Positions 33,301 to 46,798 of a DNA stretch of 64,000 nt are shown one piece after another. Under the pieces are notes generated by a model. That model worked only from the letters and a program-made list of their open reading frames with translations. It did not search any database and was not told where the DNA came from. The number at the start of each line of letters is the position of its first letter. The first letter of the stretch is position 1. Both the position numbers and the translations under genes were made by a program. The DNA comes from Halomonas sp. KG2 (GTDB lineage: Bacteria > Pseudomonadota > Gammaproteobacteria > Pseudomonadales > Halomonadaceae): NCBI GenBank assembly GCA_030440445.1, contig CP098528.1, positions 930,001 through 994,000 of the forward strand, in the 5' to 3' direction.

Positions 33301-36300
33301 GATCTTGGCGCTATTGAAGCAGACGTTGTATCGCTTTAGTGGTGAGACAGATATCAAGGTAGGGGCGCCGATTGCCAATCGGAATAAAGCCGAGCTTCAG
33401 GGCTTAATTGGGTACCTTATCAATGTCGTTGTGTTGCGCACTCAGATTGATCCCACTGGAAATTTCGAACGTTTGTTAGATGAGGTGAGCGCTACCCTGA
33501 TCGATGCCCAGCTGCATCAGGATGTCCCCTTCGATCAAGTGGTGGAGGCGCTACAGCTAGAACGGCAACCGGGGGTACATCCGCTATTTCAGGTGAAGTG
33601 TACTCAGCAGGAAATGTGGCAGGCGGAGCGTCACGTGGCTGGCCTGGCCATTCAAGCCGAGCAGGTATTCACGGGTATTGCTCACTTCGACCTGAGTCTC
33701 GATTTTTGCGATGAGCCCGAGGGAATAGCAGGTCTATTCGCTTACTCCGCAGAGCTATTCGATGCCACCACGATCGAGCGTTTCTGCCAGGCATTCCGAT
33801 TCCTGGCCGAGCAGGTCGTAGCTGATCCGCGGTCTCACACTGCGATGCTGCCGCTACCTGAGCCTATCTCCGTGCTGGAAGGAAACCAAAGCGAGATTCT
33901 CACTCAGGCTATACCCACCCTGCTGTCGAAAGTGGTGGCAGCTCATGCTGATGAGTTAGCCGTAAACGACGGGCAGTACCGTTATACCTATGCCAGCCTG
34001 GATGCCCAAGCCCAGAATCTGGCACAGGCACTAATCGCAAAAGGCGTTGGTTCCGAGGTGCGTGTTGCCATTCACGCTGAGCGTTCGTGCGAGTACGTGC
34101 TCGGCATTCTCGCCGTACTCAAAGCGGGCGGGGCTTTCGTACCGTTTGATCCACAACTGCCGAGCGACCGCTTGGCCTATCAATTGGCTGACAGTGGCGC
34201 TCGCTTACTACTGAGCAGCACGCCTTGCGGCTGGAGTGATGACATTCCGGTAATGGAGCTGGCGTTTATCGACGATATTCCGGCTGCCGTAGAGCACGAA
34301 CTGCCCGTCATTCATCCCCAGCAGACCGCCTATGTGATCTATACCTCTGGTTCCACGGGCAAGCCCAAGGGGGTGGCGGTGAGTCACGGTGCTCTGGCCA
34401 ATTATGTGCAGGGCGTTCTGGAGGCGCTGGCGCTACCAGAGGATGCCCACAACCTGGCTATGGTGTCGACGGTGGCGGCGGATCTGGGGCATACGGTGTT
34501 GTTTGGTGCCTTGTGCACCGGCCGCACCTTGCACCTCATTTCTCCCGAGTGCGCCTTCGACCCGGATGCCTTTGCGGCTTATATGCGGGAACAGCAGGTG
34601 GATGTGCTCAAGATTGTGCCCAGCCACCTGCGGGCGCTGCTGAGTGCCGCAAGCCCAGCGGATGTACTTCCGCAAGAGCGCTTGATTCTGGGTGGCGAAG
34701 CTACCGACTGGGCGCTACTGGAGCGTCTCGCCGAGCTTAAGCCAACCTGCCAAGTGCTTAATCACTACGGCCCCACGGAAACCACGGTAGGCATTCTCAC
34801 CCAGCAAGCCGACATGGCCGATCGTGGTGCCAGCACACTGCCGATCGGCACACCGCTGGCCAATGCTCGGGCCTATGTGCTTGATCCCTGGCTTAATCCG
34901 GTGCCGAAGGGTGTTGCCGGTGAGCTCTACCTGGGTGGCCCTGGGCTGGCTCAAGGCTATCTACAGCGCCTGGGGCAAACGGCGGAACGTTTCGTTGCCA
35001 GCCCCTTCCATGCGGGGGAGCGGCTCTATCGCAGCGGTGATCGTGTGCGCCAACTGGCCGATGGTAGCCTGGAGTTCCTTGGCCGTGTGGATGATCAGGT
35101 CAAAATTCGCGGCTATCGGGTTGAACCGAGCGAAATCGCTACCCTGCTGCGCGATCAACCGTGCATCGCGGAGGCCGAAGTGGTAGCGCGGGAAAACGAG
35201 GAAGGCCGTGCGCAACTGTTCGCCTACGTGGTTATGGCAGCCGGAAGCGACATCGATGACGCCGCGTTACTCGCGCAGCTTGGCGAACGCGTGCCGGACT
35301 ATATGGTGCCCAGTGCCATAGTACGGCTAGATGCCTTACCGCTAACCGCCAATGGCAAGTTAGATCGCAAGGCGCTGCCCGAGCCAGTACAAGCGGGTGG
35401 TGGTAAAGCATTCGAAGCTCCCCAGGGAGCAGCGGAGGAAACCCTAGCCGCAGTCTGGGCCGACGTAATCGGCTGCGAGCAGGTGGGGCGCAACGACAAC
35501 TTCTTCGAGCTGGGTGGTGACTCAATCCTCAGTCTGCAAATCGTCGCGCGTTCGCGTAAACGTGGCTACAAGGTAACGCCTAAGCAGTTGATGGAAGGGC
35601 AGACTGTGGCCGCCGTGGCGGCGATGGCCACGCCTCTAGCTGCTACCGCTCCTAAACAAGCGGCTGCGCCCAATAAGGCTGCTTCCTTTGCGCTGCTGCC
35701 GGTACAGCGCTGGTTCTTCGAGCAGAACTTTGCCGAGCCACACCACTGGAATCAGTCGTTGATGCTGGAAGCGGTCAGTGGTGTAGATACCACGCTGCTA
35801 CGGCGTGCCATTGAGGCAGTGGTAGATCACCATAGCGCCTTACGGCTGCGCTTTGAACGCGTTGGCGATAGCTGGCAACAAGCCTATGGCAAGCTAGCCG
35901 ACGATCTCTTCGAGCACGTGGATGTAAGCGATCATGCGGATACGGCGCAGGCCATCACCCAGGCTGCTGATGCTGCGCAACGCAGTCTGAGTTTGGCGCG
36001 GCCGTTCCGTGCTATCTGGATGGCACTGGGAGGCGAGCGCGGCGGGCGATTGCTGCTAGTGGCTCACCACCTAGTGGTAGACGGCGTCTCGTGGCGCGTG
36101 ATCCTCGACGACCTGCAAGCGGCCTACGCGCAGTTAAGTGCAGGAAAGACAGTCGACCTACCACCGGCAACCACCTCGCTAGATGAGTGGGCGCGTGCCC
36201 TGGCCGACTATGCCAAATCGCAGGCTTTGGCTGAGCAATGCTCCTATTGGGAGGACCTTGTCAAAGAGCCAGAGCCTAGCCTACCGGCACGTAATCCCCA

Positions 36301-39300
36301 TGGCAGCAACACCGTCGCCGACACCGCATCGCTAGTTGGCAGCTTGCCTACCGAAGCGACCACGCAACTGCTGGGGCCTGTGCATAAAGCCTACCGCACC
36401 CAGGTGGATGACCTGCTCCTCACTGCACTATCGAGCGCCCTGTGCCAATGGGCAGAGAGAGATAGCGTACTGATTGAACTGGAAGGCCATGGTCGCGAAG
36501 ACCTGTTCGAGGGTGTCGATCTCAGTCGCAGCGTAGGCTGGTTCACCTCGCTCTACCCGGTTCGCCTGACCCCAAGTAATGGGGGATCGGGTTCGAGCCT
36601 AAAGGCAATCAAAGAGCAACTTCGCCAAGTGCCCGACAAGGGACTCGGCTACGGCGTGCTGCGCTATTTGAAAGAGGAGCCCGCGCTGGTCGGTGGTGCC
36701 TACCCCCAGGTTACCTTCAATTATCTAGGACAGTTAGACCGTACTCTACCGGACGATGCTGACTGGCGGCTCGCCAAAGAGCGCGCGGGGCAAACTCGCT
36801 CGCCTCAAAGCCAACGCCGTACATGGATTGAGGTGGTAGCCTGGGTTCAGGAAGGCCAACTGTGCTTTGACTGGAATTACAGTTGTGAGATTCACAGCGA
36901 GGCAGCGATACATGCCTTACAAGCAAGCTTCCAAGCGCAACTAGAGGCATTGATTGAGCACTGTGCTAGTGGCGTTCGTGGCGCAACGCCTTCGGACTTC
37001 CCGTTGGCGGGGCTGAGTCAAGGGCAGCTTGACGGCTTGCGATTGGATGTCGCCAATGTTGAGGACATCTACCCGTTGGCGCCGATGCAGCAAGGGCTGC
37101 TATTGCATACCCTGCTCAATCCAGGCGCTGGTATGTACATGATGCAGGATCGCTACCGGTTTGCTTCGCCTATCGACGTCAATGCTTTCGAGAAAGCCTG
37201 GCAGCGAGTCGGCGAACGGTATGAGGTTCTACGTACAGGGTTTGTATGGCAAACCGAAGAGATACAGTTGCAGGTGGTGTATCGGCAAATTCCTTCACCT
37301 GTGGAATATATCGATTGGCGCGGTATTGACGAGGATGAGGCCGATCGGCGCTTGGCGGTGTTATTGCGTCAGGAGCTTGATGATGGCTTCGACCTGGAAC
37401 GGCCACCATTGCTAAAGGTACGCCTTATTCAACTGGCGGAGAACCTGTTCTACGTCGTACAGAGTTTCCACCATATTCTGATGGATGCCTGGTGCCGCTC
37501 CCTGTTGCTCAGCGATTTTTTCCACTACTACGATGCCTATCGTCTCGGGACGAATTACGAGTTGACGCAACCAAGGCCGTATCGTGATTTTATCGCTTGG
37601 TTGCAGCAGCAGGATGCCAATGTGCTACGCAACTATTGGCAACATGAGCTTGAAGGTTTCGATGAGATAACGCCGATTCCTTATCTTAAGCCGCACGGTT
37701 CGCACGACAGTGTTGCCACGGTGGCTGATGTATTCTCCTCGCTCTCCCACGATGAGAGTGCAGAGCTACAGAACGTTGCCCGACAGCATCAATTGACTGT
37801 CAATACGATCGTACAAGGGGCATGGGCACTGCTGTTAGGGCGGCTTTCCCAGGTAGATGACATCCTATTCGGCGTGACAGTGGCTGGGCGCCCGCTAGAA
37901 CTGGAGGGCATACAGGAGACGATGGGGCTGTTTATCAACACGATCCCTCTGCGTGTGTCAGCTCCTTCGCCGCAAACATCTGTCCTTGATTGGCTGCATG
38001 GGCTATTGGCGAAAAACCTGGAGATGCGTCAATACGAGCATCTACCGTTAGTCGAAATTCAATCGTTGGGAGAGCAGTCACAAGGACGCAATCTATTCGA
38101 TAGCCTCTTTGTATTCGAAAATGCGCCGATAGATGCCAGCATAACGGAGAAAATCCATGATCTTCATGTGTCTATCAAGGGCAACCGCACCCACACCAAT
38201 TACCCCTTGACCGTAGTGGTGGTGCCTGGCGAGCAATTGATGCTGCAGCTCTCCTACGACGCCCGTAAGTTTGACGATTCCGAGGTCGAGAGGCTGCTCT
38301 CGGGCTTCCGTCAAATTCTCTTGCACATTATTGACAGGCCTGATGCTCCCTATCATGAATTGGACGTATTGCCTGTTAATGAGATGGAGACACAGCGGGC
38401 GCAATGTACAGGGCAGTCGGTTGCTTATCCCTTTGAGCGAGGTTATATCGACCTGTTCCGTGAGCAGGTACGACAGCATCCACGCCAAGTTGCCGTTCGC
38501 CATCAGGGAGACACACTCACTTATGATCAGCTAGAGGACACCTCCAATCGCATTGCCCAAGCACTGCGGCAAGCAGGGGTGAAGAAGGATAATGTCGTAG
38601 CCCTGTATGCCGAGCGCGGCCTAGCGTTGCCAAGCATGATTCTGGGTACGTTCAAGGCTGGCGGTGCGTATCTAGCGCTGGATACCCGACTTCCTGATCA
38701 GCGTATCGCCGATATGCTGGCGTCCAGCCATGCATCGGTTTTGGTTGCCACTGCTGAGCAAACACCGCGCCTCGAAACTGTGCTTGAATCCATGCCCAAC
38801 CCGCCGCGGATGATAGTGTTCGAGGATCTCGTCACGGCGGAAAGACTAGAGGGGGATGCCGCTGTAACGGCTCACCCTGATCAGGCCGCCTATATCATCT
38901 ATACCTCCGGTTCGACCGGTGAACCCAAGGGTGTCGTCGTTAGCCATCGTGGCATGCTCAACAACCAATTGAGCAAGGTTCCCTACCTGGATCTGTCGGC
39001 CAGCGATGTCATTGCCCAGACCGCAGCGCTGAGTTTCGATATCTCCGTCTGGCAAACGTTGGCGGGGCTGTTGTGTGGCGCCAGCATCGAGATCGTGCCT
39101 GATGAGATTGCACGCGACCCCAGTGCGTTGCTTCCTTATGCGCACGACAACGGCGTCACGATACTGCAAAGCGTACCCGCACTGATCCAGGGAATGTTGA
39201 ACACTGCCCCAGTCGACCTGCTAGCACTGCGCTGGCTGCTGCCCACGGGCGAAGCCTCCACGTCTGAGCTAGTCCGCCAATGGTTCGCACGCTACCCGGC

Positions 39301-42300
39301 GATCCCATTGGTCAATGCGTACGGCCCTGCAGAATGCGCCGATGACGTATCCCTGCACTTGCTGCGAAGCGGCGATGACGAGCACTTAGCCGTGGTGCCG
39401 ATCGGCAAACCGGCTGATAACACCCAGCTACTCGTTCTCGACAGTCAATTAAACCTATTACCTATGGGGGTGAGCGGCGAACTATATGTCGCCGGTGTCG
39501 GTGTTGGGCGGGGGTACCTGAATCAGCCGAAGCTGACGGCGGATCGCTTCGTGCCCAACCCGTATGCTGAAGTGCCCGGAGAACGGCTCTATCGGACGGG
39601 TGATCTGGCCCGCTATCGCACTGATGGTGTGCTGGAGTACATCGGCCGCACCGATCAGCAGGTCAAGATACGGGGCCAGCGCATTGAGCTGGGAGAGATA
39701 GAGTCCCGGCTGGTGGAATTCGATGTTATACGAGAAGCGGTAGTGGTGGCCCAGGAAGGGCCAGGAGGCGCCAGGTTAGTGGCTTATGCCGTCGCCCAGC
39801 CACATGAGTCGATCGATACGGCAGAGCTACGCGAGCGTCTAGGGCAGGTATTACCCGACTATATGGTGCCAAGTTTAGTGGTAATGCTCGATGCCTTACC
39901 ACTAACGCCCAACGGCAAGGTGGATCGCAAAGCATTGCCCGAGCCCGACTTCGCCAGTAGCGCGCAATATGAGCCACCCCAAGGTGAGACGGAAGAGACG
40001 CTAGCGGCGATTTGGAGCGAGGTGCTGGGTGTCGAGCGGGTAGGGCGTCACGACAACTTCTTCGAGCTAGGGGGGCACTCGCTGTTGGCACTGAGTGTGC
40101 TCGAGCGTATGCGGGTTCGAGGCCTTGAGTCTCAAGTACGAACGCTGTTCCAGTCGCCCGAATTGGCGGCCTTCGCCAAGGCACTGTCCCTAGAGCCTAA
40201 TAGGAAACAACTGGTTGTACCGCCCAATAGGATTCCAGAGCATTGTCAGTCGATCCAGCCGGATATGCTGACACTGATCGATTTGGATACTGATGAAATC
40301 AGTCGCATAGAAGATGCAGTGCCAGGCGGAGCGACCAATATCCAGGATATCTACCCTCTGGCGCCATTGCAGGAGGGCATCCTGTTCCATCATCGGTTGC
40401 AGGAAGAGGGTGACACTTATGTACTCCCTTGCTTACTTGGTTTTGATAGTCAGGAACGGCTTGAGCAGTTTGTTGCTGGTTTCAATCAACTGATTACCCG
40501 TCACGATATTTTGCGCACAGCAGTGCTCTGGGAAGGGCTTCATGAACCAGTACAAGTGGTGCACCGGCACGCCTCACTAGAGGTGGAGTGGCTGGAACTG
40601 GAAGAAACCGGTGTTTCGTGCAGCGTTTCCGAGCGACTAAATGCCCATGTCGATCCAGAGCAGTATCGCATTGATGTACGTCAAGCACCTATGGTTCGGG
40701 CGATTGCTGCACAAGATGCTGAGCAGGGGCGATGGCTGCTGCAACTACCCAGCCATCACTTGATTATGGATCACGCGACTCTTGACTTTTTAGTAGCCGA
40801 GATATCCTTCATACAGCAAGGTCGTGAGAACGAGTTGCCCAAGCCACTTCCATTCCGCAACTTCGTGGCACAGGCAAAGCTGGGGGTAAGCCCTGAGGAG
40901 CATGAGGCCTTCTTTAGAGAGTGTTTAGGTGACGTGGATGAGCCCACTGCGCCGTTTGGACTGATGGATGTTCGTGGCGATGGCAGCGACATCGAAGAAG
41001 TACGACTGCTGCTAGAGCCGGAGCTGGCCCAACAGATACGTCAGCAGGCGCAGCGATATGGAGTGAGCACGGCAAGCCTATTCCACTTAGCCTGGGCTCT
41101 AGTGCTGGGCAAAACCACCGGACAGGATGATGTGGTGTTCGGCACGGTGTTGTTCGGGCGTATGCAGGGGGTAGAGGGAGCTGAACGGGCGCTGGGAATG
41201 TTTATTAATACTCTGCCGGTGCGTATCAAGGCAGGTTTCCAGGGGGTAGATAAGTGCTTGCGCCACACCCATGATACCCTTTCTGAGCTGATGCATCACG
41301 AACATGCCAGCCTTGGGCTAGCGCAGCGATGTAGTGGCTTGTCCAGTGGAACTCCTCTATTCACGAGCCTGCTGAACTATCGTTACCGCGCTCCCCAGCA
41401 AGAGGGAAGACTCGTTCATCCCTGGGAAGGCATGGAGGTGCTGGGTGGCCAGGAGCACACCAACTACCCGATCACGATGTCGGTGGATGATCTGGGTAAC
41501 GGATTCCAACTGGTAGGACAGGTTAGCCGTTTGATCGGCGCGCAGCAGCTATGTGATTACCTGAGCACGGCCGTGGCCGGAATCGTGGAAAGCCTGCAAA
41601 CCGAACGGCAGCAGCCAGCGGGAGAGATTAGTCTGCTAGGTAAAGTCGAGCACCTCCAGTTACAGGAATGGGGGAAAAGTTCTCAACGCTACCCTGACGC
41701 TGCGCTGATTCACCACCTGATTGAGCGCCAAGCTGCGGCGGCCCCTGAGAAGACCGCGTTAGTATTTGAAGAACAGTCACTCAGCTACGCCGAACTCAAT
41801 ACCCGTGCCAATCGCTTGGCTCACTACCTCATCGAACTAGGCGTGCGTCCCGAGAACCGAGTGGGTATCGCTGTTGAGCGCTCCCTTGAGATGGTGGTGG
41901 GGCTACTGGGTATCCTCAAAGCGGGTGGTGCTTATGTGCCACTAGATCCCGATTATCCGAGCGATCGGTTGGCCTATATGGTCGAGGACAGCGGTATTGA
42001 GCTGCTGCTTACCCAGCAACATCTTAGTGAGTCGTTACCAGTAGCTGAAAGCCTGAATGTCATCGAACTGGATCAGTTGGATGTGACGCATCATGCGTCG
42101 ACCAATCCAAACGTGACGCTACACGGTGAAAATCTTGCTTATGTGATCTATACCTCGGGCTCCACAGGACAACCTAAAGGGGCGCAGCTATGTCATGCGA
42201 ACGTGACGCGATTACTTTATACCACGGCACCTTGGTTCAATTTTGACGAGCAAGATGCCTGGACAATGTTCCACTCCTACGCCTTCGATTTCTCAGTGTG

Positions 42301-45300
42301 GGAGGTGTTTGGGGCACTGTGCACGGGCGGGAAACTCGTCGTGGTGCCCTACTGGGTTAGCCGTTCGCCAGAGGACTTCCTTGAGCTGCTATGCCGGGAA
42401 CAAGTGACAGTACTAAACCAGACGCCTTCTGCCTTCCGGCAGTTGATGGCTACCCCTGATCTCTATAACACGGAAGACCTAGCTTTGCGTGTGGTGGTCT
42501 TCGGTGGTGAAGCCTTGGCGCCGGAAAGCCTACGCCCTTGGATTGAGCATTTCGGTGATGATCATCCCCGCCTGATCAACATGTATGGCATCACTGAGAC
42601 CACAGTGCATGTCACTTATCGGCGTCTGACAGTTGATGATCTGACAGGTCAGCGTAGTCCTATAGGGATTACCCTCCCGGATCTCGGTGCATATGTGTTG
42701 GATAGCCATCTTAATTATACCCCCATAGGAGTTCCTGGGGAGCTTTACGTATCAGGAACAGGCTTGGCACGAGGCTATTTGAACCGTCGCAGCCTGACAG
42801 CGATGCGTTTCGTGGCTGACCCGTTTGGCTCAGGAGAGCGGCTCTATCGCACTGGTGACCTAGTGCGCTGGCATGAAGACGGCCAACTCGAGTACCTGGG
42901 GCGCATTGACCATCAGGTGAAAGTCCGCGGCTTCCGTATCGAACTGGGGGAAATTGAAGCACAACTGCTATCTCAATCGGAAGTGCGTGAGGCGGTGGTG
43001 ATTGCCCAAGAAGGCCCAGGTGGTTCGAGGCTGGTGGCATATGTGGTTCCACAAGCTGAGGCCGAACTCGATACTAATGCTCTACGTAAACAGCTGTGTC
43101 ATCACCTACCCGACCACATGATACCTAGCGCGTTGGTAGCTATGGATGCCTTGCCGTTAACTACCAATGGCAAGCTTGACCGTGCTGAGTTGCCTGATCC
43201 TGACGTGGCTGTCGGGAATGGCGAGTTCGAGGCACCGTGCGGTGAGTGGGAAGTCAGCCTGGCAGCGCTCTGGTGTGAAGTACTGGAAATCGAGCGGGTC
43301 GGCCGGCACGATAATTTCTTCGAGTTAGGCGGGCATTCGTTGCTCGCGCTGCGGCTGATTGCGCGTTTGCGTGAACGTGGCCGGGACATCGCCATCCGTG
43401 AAGTGTTTGAACATCCGCGTCTAAGCGATTTCGCGCAGGTGCTAGAAGCGGCTAACAGCCTCCGTAAGGTGGAGGTTCCGCCCAACCTAATTCCCGAGCA
43501 CTGTGAAACCCTCGAACCCTGGATGCTCCCTCTGGTATCGCTCGACCGGGAAGCGATCGTGCGCATTGAGTCGACGGTGCCGGGCGGTGGCGCCAACATC
43601 CAGGACATCTATCCCTTGGCGCCGCTGCAGGAGGGGATTCTCTTTCATCACCGGCTGCACGCCGAGCGTGACGCTTATATCACTTCCTACGCCATGCGCT
43701 TCGACGATCGCGACCGCATGACACGTTTTATCGACGGCTTTAACCAAGTGATGGTGCGTCATGACATCCTGCGTACCGCTGTTTTCTGGGAAGGGCTCGA
43801 CGAACCGGTTCAGGTTGTTCTTCGTCAGGCAGCGCTGGTGGTGGAGTGGCTCGAAAAGGCATCCGACGACGACATTGAAGGCTCGAAACTGTCTCCACTG
43901 GAACGGTTGCGTCACGCCGCCGACCCCGGGAACTGCCGGATCGATGTGCGCCAGGCGCCCTTGATGCGAGCCGTGGCTATTGAGGACACAATCGATGGTG
44001 GTTGCCTGCTGCAGTTACTTATTCATCACTTAGTAGATGACAACATGACGGTCAAGCAGGCCGTCAAAGAGATCGCCCTGATTGAACAGGGGCGTTCCGC
44101 AGAATTGCCAAAGCCCGTGCCATTTCGCAACTTCATCGCTCAGGCTCGCTTGGGTGTGTCTGACAGCGAACACCAGGCTTACTTCCACCGTCGCTTTGGC
44201 GATCTTGACGAGGGTACGCTGCCCTTCGGTCTCAACGACGTTATGGGGGACGGTGACAACATCGACGAGCAGCGACTGGTTATCGATGGTGAGCTAGCGG
44301 CGGCGATCCGCCATCAGGCTAGGCTTCACGGCGTCAGCGTGGCGGCCTTCTTCCATCTCGCTTGGTCGCTGGTAATTGCCAAGGCCGCCGGCAAGGACGA
44401 CGTCGTGTTTGGCACGGTGTTATCTGGACGTATGCAAGGCATCGAAGGCGCCGAACGAGCACTAGGAATATTTATTAATACGTTACCGTTGCGCATCTCA
44501 CTGGGTTGCCAAGGTACCGATGAATGTCTGCGACAAACTCATGCTGCCCTTTCTGAGTTAATTCACCACGAACATGCCAGCCTTGGCCAGGCACAGCGTT
44601 GCAGTGGCTTACCGGGAGGCACACCGTTGTTCTCGAGTTTGTTGAACTACCGCCTGGGTACACCTGAAAAGGAAGGAAATGCCACTCCGACGTGGCAAGG
44701 TATGGAGATTCTAGGCGGGCAAGAGCGTACTAACTATCCCGTTGGGATGTCGGTGAATGACCTAGGGGATGGTTTCCAATTGGTGGGTCAGATTAGCCGT
44801 ACAATCGGTGCGCAGCGGTTGTGTGATTACATGAAAGAAGCTGTGGTCGGCATCGTAGTGAACCTGCAAATGGCACCGCAGAAAGCGATAAGTGAGATCA
44901 GCCTGCTAGGAAAGTACGAGCAGCAGTTGTTGAGCGAATGGGGAGAGAATACGCAACAGTATTCCGACACTTCTCCAATTCATTACCTGATCGAACGGCA
45001 AACTGCGGCAGCCCCAGAGGCCACGGCGCTAGTATTTGAAGATCAGTCACTCAGCTATGCCGAACTCAACGCTCGTGCCAACCGCTTAGCGCACTATCTG
45101 ATTGGGATGGGAGTACAGCCTGAGACCCGGGTGGGCATTGCCATTGAGCGCTCCATCGAGATGGTGGTGGGGCTACTGGCTATCCTCAAAGCGGGTGGTG
45201 TTTATGTACCGCTAGATCCAGATTATCCGAGTGATCGGTTGGCCTATATGGTCGAGGACAGTGGCATCGAGCTGCTGCTTACCCAGCAATATCTTCGCGA

Positions 45301-46798
45301 GTCGTTACCAGTAGCTGAAAGCCTGAATGTCATCGAACTGGATCAGTTGGATGTGACGCATCATGCGTCGACCAATCCAAACGTGGCGCTACACGGCGAA
45401 AATCTTGCTTACGTGATCTACACCTCGGGCTCCACAGGGCAACCTAAAGGGGCGCAGCTATGTCATGCGAACGTTATGCGATTGCTTGATACTACCGCAC
45501 CTTGGTTCAATTTCGACGAGCAGGATGCCTGGACAATGTTCCACTCCTACGCCTTCGATTTCTCAGTGTGGGAGGTATTTGGTGCGCTGTGCACGGGCGG
45601 AAAACTTGTCGTAGTGCCCTACTGGGTTAGCCGTTCGCCGGAGGATTTCCTTGAGCTGCTATGCCGGGAAAAAGTGACAGTACTAAACCAGACGCCTTCT
45701 GCCTTCCGGCAACTGATGGCTACCCCCGATCTCTATAACACGGAAGACTTAGCGCTGCGTGTAGTGGTCTTCGGTGGGGAAGCATTGGAACCGGAAAGCC
45801 TGCGCCCTTGGATTGAGCATTTCGGTGATGATCATCCCCGCCTGATCAACATGTATGGCATCACTGAGACCACAGTGCATGTCACTTATCGGCGTGTGAC
45901 AGTTGATGATCTGACAGGTCAGCGTAGTCCTATAGGGATTACCCTCCCGGATCTCGGTGCATATGTGTTGGATAGCCATCTTAATTATACCCCCATAGGA
46001 GTTCCTGGGGAGCTTTACGTATCAGGAGCAGGCTTGGCACGAGGCTATTTGAACCGTCGCAGCCTGACAGCGATGCGTTTCGTGGCTGACCCGTTTGGCT
46101 CAGGAGAGCGGCTCTATCGCACTGGTGACCTAGTGCGCTGGCATGAAGACGGCCAACTCGAGTACCTGGGGCGCATTGACCATCAGGTGAAAGTCCGCGG
46201 CTTCCGTATCGAACTGGGGGAAATCGAAGCCGGACTACTGGCTCAACCGGAGGTTCGAGAGGCGCTAGTGGTGGCACAAGAAGGCCCAGGTGGTTTGAGG
46301 CTGGTGGCGTATGTGGTTCCACAAGTTGGCATCGAACTCGACACGAGTGCATTACACGAGCGACTGGGACATCAGTTGCCGGACTATATGGTGCCGGGAG
46401 TGATGGTAGTGCTAGATGCGTTGCCGCTGAATGCCAATGGCAAAGTGGATCGTAAGGCGCTGCCCGAGCCGGATTTGGCCAGTGGCTCGCAGTTCGAGCC
46501 TCCCCAGGGCGAGGTGGAAGAAGAACTAGCGGCGATTTGGGCCGAAGTGTTAGAGGCAGAACGTGTAGGGCGTAATGACAGCTTCTTTGAGCGCGGAGGG
46601 CATTCGCTACTTGCTGTGCAAGTGGTGGCTCGAGTTCAAGCTGATATGCAAGTCGAGCTCCAACTATCCGAGGTGTTTAAGAAGCCACTGTTGCGCGATC
46701 TAGCAGAGTGTATTGCCACGCTAAGCAGCGGACACTCCTTAGAGCAGTCGCTCTCTGACATTGATTCCTTCATCGACAGCATGGATACCGTTCAATGA
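30380..46798 (+). CDS. NRPS 1 with fatty acyl-AMP ligase loading module (5472 aa)
   Basis: Domain order by residue: fatty acyl-AMP ligase 15-600 ([11 protein letters not shown] ~179); carrier ~625-700 (GGNSL). Module 1: C ~725-1150 (HHIAGDG), A ~1180-1680, carrier GGDS ~1710, epimerase ~1770-2120 (HHLVVDG). Module 2: C ~2230-2660 (HHILMDA), A ~2690-3180, carrier ~3225. Module 3: C ~3300-3760 (HHLIMDH), A ~3780-4260, carrier ~4312. Module 4: C ~4390-4850 (HHLVDDN), A ~4870-5360, carrier ~5402. Specificity residues read by eye: A1 DLTK(I/L)GHVGK (Asp); A2 DIWQLTADDK (near the diaminobutyrate code); A3 and A4 DFWNVGMVHK (Thr). The modular line therefore starts with a fatty acid and then D-Asp (hydroxylated in trans). 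The third C domain has the dual condensation/epimerisation motif HHRLQEEGD. There is no release domain; the chain passes to NRPS 2, whose start overlaps this stop (ATGA). Confidence 0.95.
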   Translation: MNIRHAQTMNSHPSHNVVNHSFVEHLSRLAQERPSDRALIVVNAQGETTLDYATLERRSRALASELQQRFPAGERALILLDNDEHYVVAFFACLYAGVIAVPVFPPESAKQQHLARLLAIAADSQAACVLTSTTIIDVVASASEGFGSAELIPVDAVDESRAEHWIEHRPKRGDLAFLQYTSGSTATPKGVMVSHGNLMANERAIETGFSIGADDVFVSWLPLYHDMGLIGGLLQPIYRGIPAVLMSPTFFLQRPVRWLEAISRHRGTISGGPDFAYRLCLERIRDEQLEALDLSSWRVAFSGAEPVRHDTLTGFIERFRPAGFAADTAAPCYGLAEATLLVSCNSRGTGVVGTAFSQQSLAEGKAASAVEGNTLVGCGTPEPGHAIDIVDPEGLHSLPSGEVGEIWVNGPSVAHGYWQNPEATAQAFVTRDGVSWQRTDDADAQNHDARDDRWLRTGDLGFLHEGQLYIAGRIKDLIILRGHNVYPQDIESAIEAEVEAVRKGRVAAFAVTTPEGAEGIGIAAEVSRGIQKLVPAEKLVEALSETVGSTCHEPLSVVLLLNPGGLPKTSSGKLQRSTCRQGWEAGSLDAYAIHAFGRFVSGGSDEDAGGGKSSHSTAEAGSETEQALAKLWHQVLGDDDTQSQSKPLGSDAHFFASGGNSLAAVRLAAIISDYWGVELSLHSLFEQPRLSAMANAIEARLAASSDQRGMAIPRLEDDQRQGDIPLSEGQRSLWLTWQLDPQSAGYNMAGALHLKGVLEPTALNAALEALVQRHDILRTYYPLNEAGEPVQRLAQDWHPELICNEMLGDTVDEREQALHDALTKLARQPFALDQAPPLTVALYRLSTGHHVLAVVQHHIAGDGWSVQVLIDDLCAFYEGACTQQEAKLAPLPIQFADYAVWQQRQQHSSERQGQLAHWCERLSGDHPPLALPLDRPRQAMSAPSEGQLRFTLPGELSEQLRSLARERNVSLYAVILALLKQTLYRFSGETDIKVGAPIANRNKAELQGLIGYLINVVVLRTQIDPTGNFERLLDEVSATLIDAQLHQDVPFDQVVEALQLERQPGVHPLFQVKCTQQEMWQAERHVAGLAIQAEQVFTGIAHFDLSLDFCDEPEGIAGLFAYSAELFDATTIERFCQAFRFLAEQVVADPRSHTAMLPLPEPISVLEGNQSEILTQAIPTLLSKVVAAHADELAVNDGQYRYTYASLDAQAQNLAQALIAKGVGSEVRVAIHAERSCEYVLGILAVLKAGGAFVPFDPQLPSDRLAYQLADSGARLLLSSTPCGWSDDIPVMELAFIDDIPAAVEHELPVIHPQQTAYVIYTSGSTGKPKGVAVSHGALANYVQGVLEALALPEDAHNLAMVSTVAADLGHTVLFGALCTGRTLHLISPECAFDPDAFAAYMREQQVDVLKIVPSHLRALLSAASPADVLPQERLILGGEATDWALLERLAELKPTCQVLNHYGPTETTVGILTQQADMADRGASTLPIGTPLANARAYVLDPWLNPVPKGVAGELYLGGPGLAQGYLQRLGQTAERFVASPFHAGERLYRSGDRVRQLADGSLEFLGRVDDQVKIRGYRVEPSEIATLLRDQPCIAEAEVVARENEEGRAQLFAYVVMAAGSDIDDAALLAQLGERVPDYMVPSAIVRLDALPLTANGKLDRKALPEPVQAGGGKAFEAPQGAAEETLAAVWADVIGCEQVGRNDNFFELGGDSILSLQIVARSRKRGYKVTPKQLMEGQTVAAVAAMATPLAATAPKQAAAPNKAASFALLPVQRWFFEQNFAEPHHWNQSLMLEAVSGVDTTLLRRAIEAVVDHHSALRLRFERVGDSWQQAYGKLADDLFEHVDVSDHADTAQAITQAADAAQRSLSLARPFRAIWMALGGERGGRLLLVAHHLVVDGVSWRVILDDLQAAYAQLSAGKTVDLPPATTSLDEWARALADYAKSQALAEQCSYWEDLVKEPEPSLPARNPHGSNTVADTASLVGSLPTEATTQLLGPVHKAYRTQVDDLLLTALSSALCQWAERDSVLIELEGHGREDLFEGVDLSRSVGWFTSLYPVRLTPSNGGSGSSLKAIKEQLRQVPDKGLGYGVLRYLKEEPALVGGAYPQVTFNYLGQLDRTLPDDADWRLAKERAGQTRSPQSQRRTWIEVVAWVQEGQLCFDWNYSCEIHSEAAIHALQASFQAQLEALIEHCASGVRGATPSDFPLAGLSQGQLDGLRLDVANVEDIYPLAPMQQGLLLHTLLNPGAGMYMMQDRYRFASPIDVNAFEKAWQRVGERYEVLRTGFVWQTEEIQLQVVYRQIPSPVEYIDWRGIDEDEADRRLAVLLRQELDDGFDLERPPLLKVRLIQLAENLFYVVQSFHHILMDAWCRSLLLSDFFHYYDAYRLGTNYELTQPRPYRDFIAWLQQQDANVLRNYWQHELEGFDEITPIPYLKPHGSHDSVATVADVFSSLSHDESAELQNVARQHQLTVNTIVQGAWALLLGRLSQVDDILFGVTVAGRPLELEGIQETMGLFINTIPLRVSAPSPQTSVLDWLHGLLAKNLEMRQYEHLPLVEIQSLGEQSQGRNLFDSLFVFENAPIDASITEKIHDLHVSIKGNRTHTNYPLTVVVVPGEQLMLQLSYDARKFDDSEVERLLSGFRQILLHIIDRPDAPYHELDVLPVNEMETQRAQCTGQSVAYPFERGYIDLFREQVRQHPRQVAVRHQGDTLTYDQLEDTSNRIAQALRQAGVKKDNVVALYAERGLALPSMILGTFKAGGAYLALDTRLPDQRIADMLASSHASVLVATAEQTPRLETVLESMPNPPRMIVFEDLVTAERLEGDAAVTAHPDQAAYIIYTSGSTGEPKGVVVSHRGMLNNQLSKVPYLDLSASDVIAQTAALSFDISVWQTLAGLLCGASIEIVPDEIARDPSALLPYAHDNGVTILQSVPALIQGMLNTAPVDLLALRWLLPTGEASTSELVRQWFARYPAIPLVNAYGPAECADDVSLHLLRSGDDEHLAVVPIGKPADNTQLLVLDSQLNLLPMGVSGELYVAGVGVGRGYLNQPKLTADRFVPNPYAEVPGERLYRTGDLARYRTDGVLEYIGRTDQQVKIRGQRIELGEIESRLVEFDVIREAVVVAQEGPGGARLVAYAVAQPHESIDTAELRERLGQVLPDYMVPSLVVMLDALPLTPNGKVDRKALPEPDFASSAQYEPPQGETEETLAAIWSEVLGVERVGRHDNFFELGGHSLLALSVLERMRVRGLESQVRTLFQSPELAAFAKALSLEPNRKQLVVPPNRIPEHCQSIQPDMLTLIDLDTDEISRIEDAVPGGATNIQDIYPLAPLQEGILFHHRLQEEGDTYVLPCLLGFDSQERLEQFVAGFNQLITRHDILRTAVLWEGLHEPVQVVHRHASLEVEWLELEETGVSCSVSERLNAHVDPEQYRIDVRQAPMVRAIAAQDAEQGRWLLQLPSHHLIMDHATLDFLVAEISFIQQGRENELPKPLPFRNFVAQAKLGVSPEEHEAFFRECLGDVDEPTAPFGLMDVRGDGSDIEEVRLLLEPELAQQIRQQAQRYGVSTASLFHLAWALVLGKTTGQDDVVFGTVLFGRMQGVEGAERALGMFINTLPVRIKAGFQGVDKCLRHTHDTLSELMHHEHASLGLAQRCSGLSSGTPLFTSLLNYRYRAPQQEGRLVHPWEGMEVLGGQEHTNYPITMSVDDLGNGFQLVGQVSRLIGAQQLCDYLSTAVAGIVESLQTERQQPAGEISLLGKVEHLQLQEWGKSSQRYPDAALIHHLIERQAAAAPEKTALVFEEQSLSYAELNTRANRLAHYLIELGVRPENRVGIAVERSLEMVVGLLGILKAGGAYVPLDPDYPSDRLAYMVEDSGIELLLTQQHLSESLPVAESLNVIELDQLDVTHHASTNPNVTLHGENLAYVIYTSGSTGQPKGAQLCHANVTRLLYTTAPWFNFDEQDAWTMFHSYAFDFSVWEVFGALCTGGKLVVVPYWVSRSPEDFLELLCREQVTVLNQTPSAFRQLMATPDLYNTEDLALRVVVFGGEALAPESLRPWIEHFGDDHPRLINMYGITETTVHVTYRRLTVDDLTGQRSPIGITLPDLGAYVLDSHLNYTPIGVPGELYVSGTGLARGYLNRRSLTAMRFVADPFGSGERLYRTGDLVRWHEDGQLEYLGRIDHQVKVRGFRIELGEIEAQLLSQSEVREAVVIAQEGPGGSRLVAYVVPQAEAELDTNALRKQLCHHLPDHMIPSALVAMDALPLTTNGKLDRAELPDPDVAVGNGEFEAPCGEWEVSLAALWCEVLEIERVGRHDNFFELGGHSLLALRLIARLRERGRDIAIREVFEHPRLSDFAQVLEAANSLRKVEVPPNLIPEHCETLEPWMLPLVSLDREAIVRIESTVPGGGANIQDIYPLAPLQEGILFHHRLHAERDAYITSYAMRFDDRDRMTRFIDGFNQVMVRHDILRTAVFWEGLDEPVQVVLRQAALVVEWLEKASDDDIEGSKLSPLERLRHAADPGNCRIDVRQAPLMRAVAIEDTIDGGCLLQLLIHHLVDDNMTVKQAVKEIALIEQGRSAELPKPVPFRNFIAQARLGVSDSEHQAYFHRRFGDLDEGTLPFGLNDVMGDGDNIDEQRLVIDGELAAAIRHQARLHGVSVAAFFHLAWSLVIAKAAGKDDVVFGTVLSGRMQGIEGAERALGIFINTLPLRISLGCQGTDECLRQTHAALSELIHHEHASLGQAQRCSGLPGGTPLFSSLLNYRLGTPEKEGNATPTWQGMEILGGQERTNYPVGMSVNDLGDGFQLVGQISRTIGAQRLCDYMKEAVVGIVVNLQMAPQKAISEISLLGKYEQQLLSEWGENTQQYSDTSPIHYLIERQTAAAPEATALVFEDQSLSYAELNARANRLAHYLIGMGVQPETRVGIAIERSIEMVVGLLAILKAGGVYVPLDPDYPSDRLAYMVEDSGIELLLTQQYLRESLPVAESLNVIELDQLDVTHHASTNPNVALHGENLAYVIYTSGSTGQPKGAQLCHANVMRLLDTTAPWFNFDEQDAWTMFHSYAFDFSVWEVFGALCTGGKLVVVPYWVSRSPEDFLELLCREKVTVLNQTPSAFRQLMATPDLYNTEDLALRVVVFGGEALEPESLRPWIEHFGDDHPRLINMYGITETTVHVTYRRVTVDDLTGQRSPIGITLPDLGAYVLDSHLNYTPIGVPGELYVSGAGLARGYLNRRSLTAMRFVADPFGSGERLYRTGDLVRWHEDGQLEYLGRIDHQVKVRGFRIELGEIEAGLLAQPEVREALVVAQEGPGGLRLVAYVVPQVGIELDTSALHERLGHQLPDYMVPGVMVVLDALPLNANGKVDRKALPEPDLASGSQFEPPQGEVEEELAAIWAEVLEAERVGRNDSFFERGGHSLLAVQVVARVQADMQVELQLSEVFKKPLLRDLAECIATLSSGHSLEQSLSDIDSFIDSMDTVQ
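41941..42960 (+). repeat. Near-identical threonine adenylation domain DNA, copy 1
   Basis: This stretch of the module 3 A domain is almost identical to 45211-46230 in module 4, at a constant offset of 3270 bp. The longest identical run I can follow is 196 bp (42759-42954). Flanking condensation and carrier DNA is much more divergent, which points to duplication or gene conversion of the A-domain core. Confidence 0.85.
45211..46230 (+). repeat. Near-identical threonine adenylation domain DNA, copy 2
   Basis: The counterpart of 41941-42960, in module 4 of the same gene. It carries the same ten specificity residues (DFWNVGMVHK), so both modules should load threonine. Differences are mainly single scattered bases. 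Confidence 0.85.
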
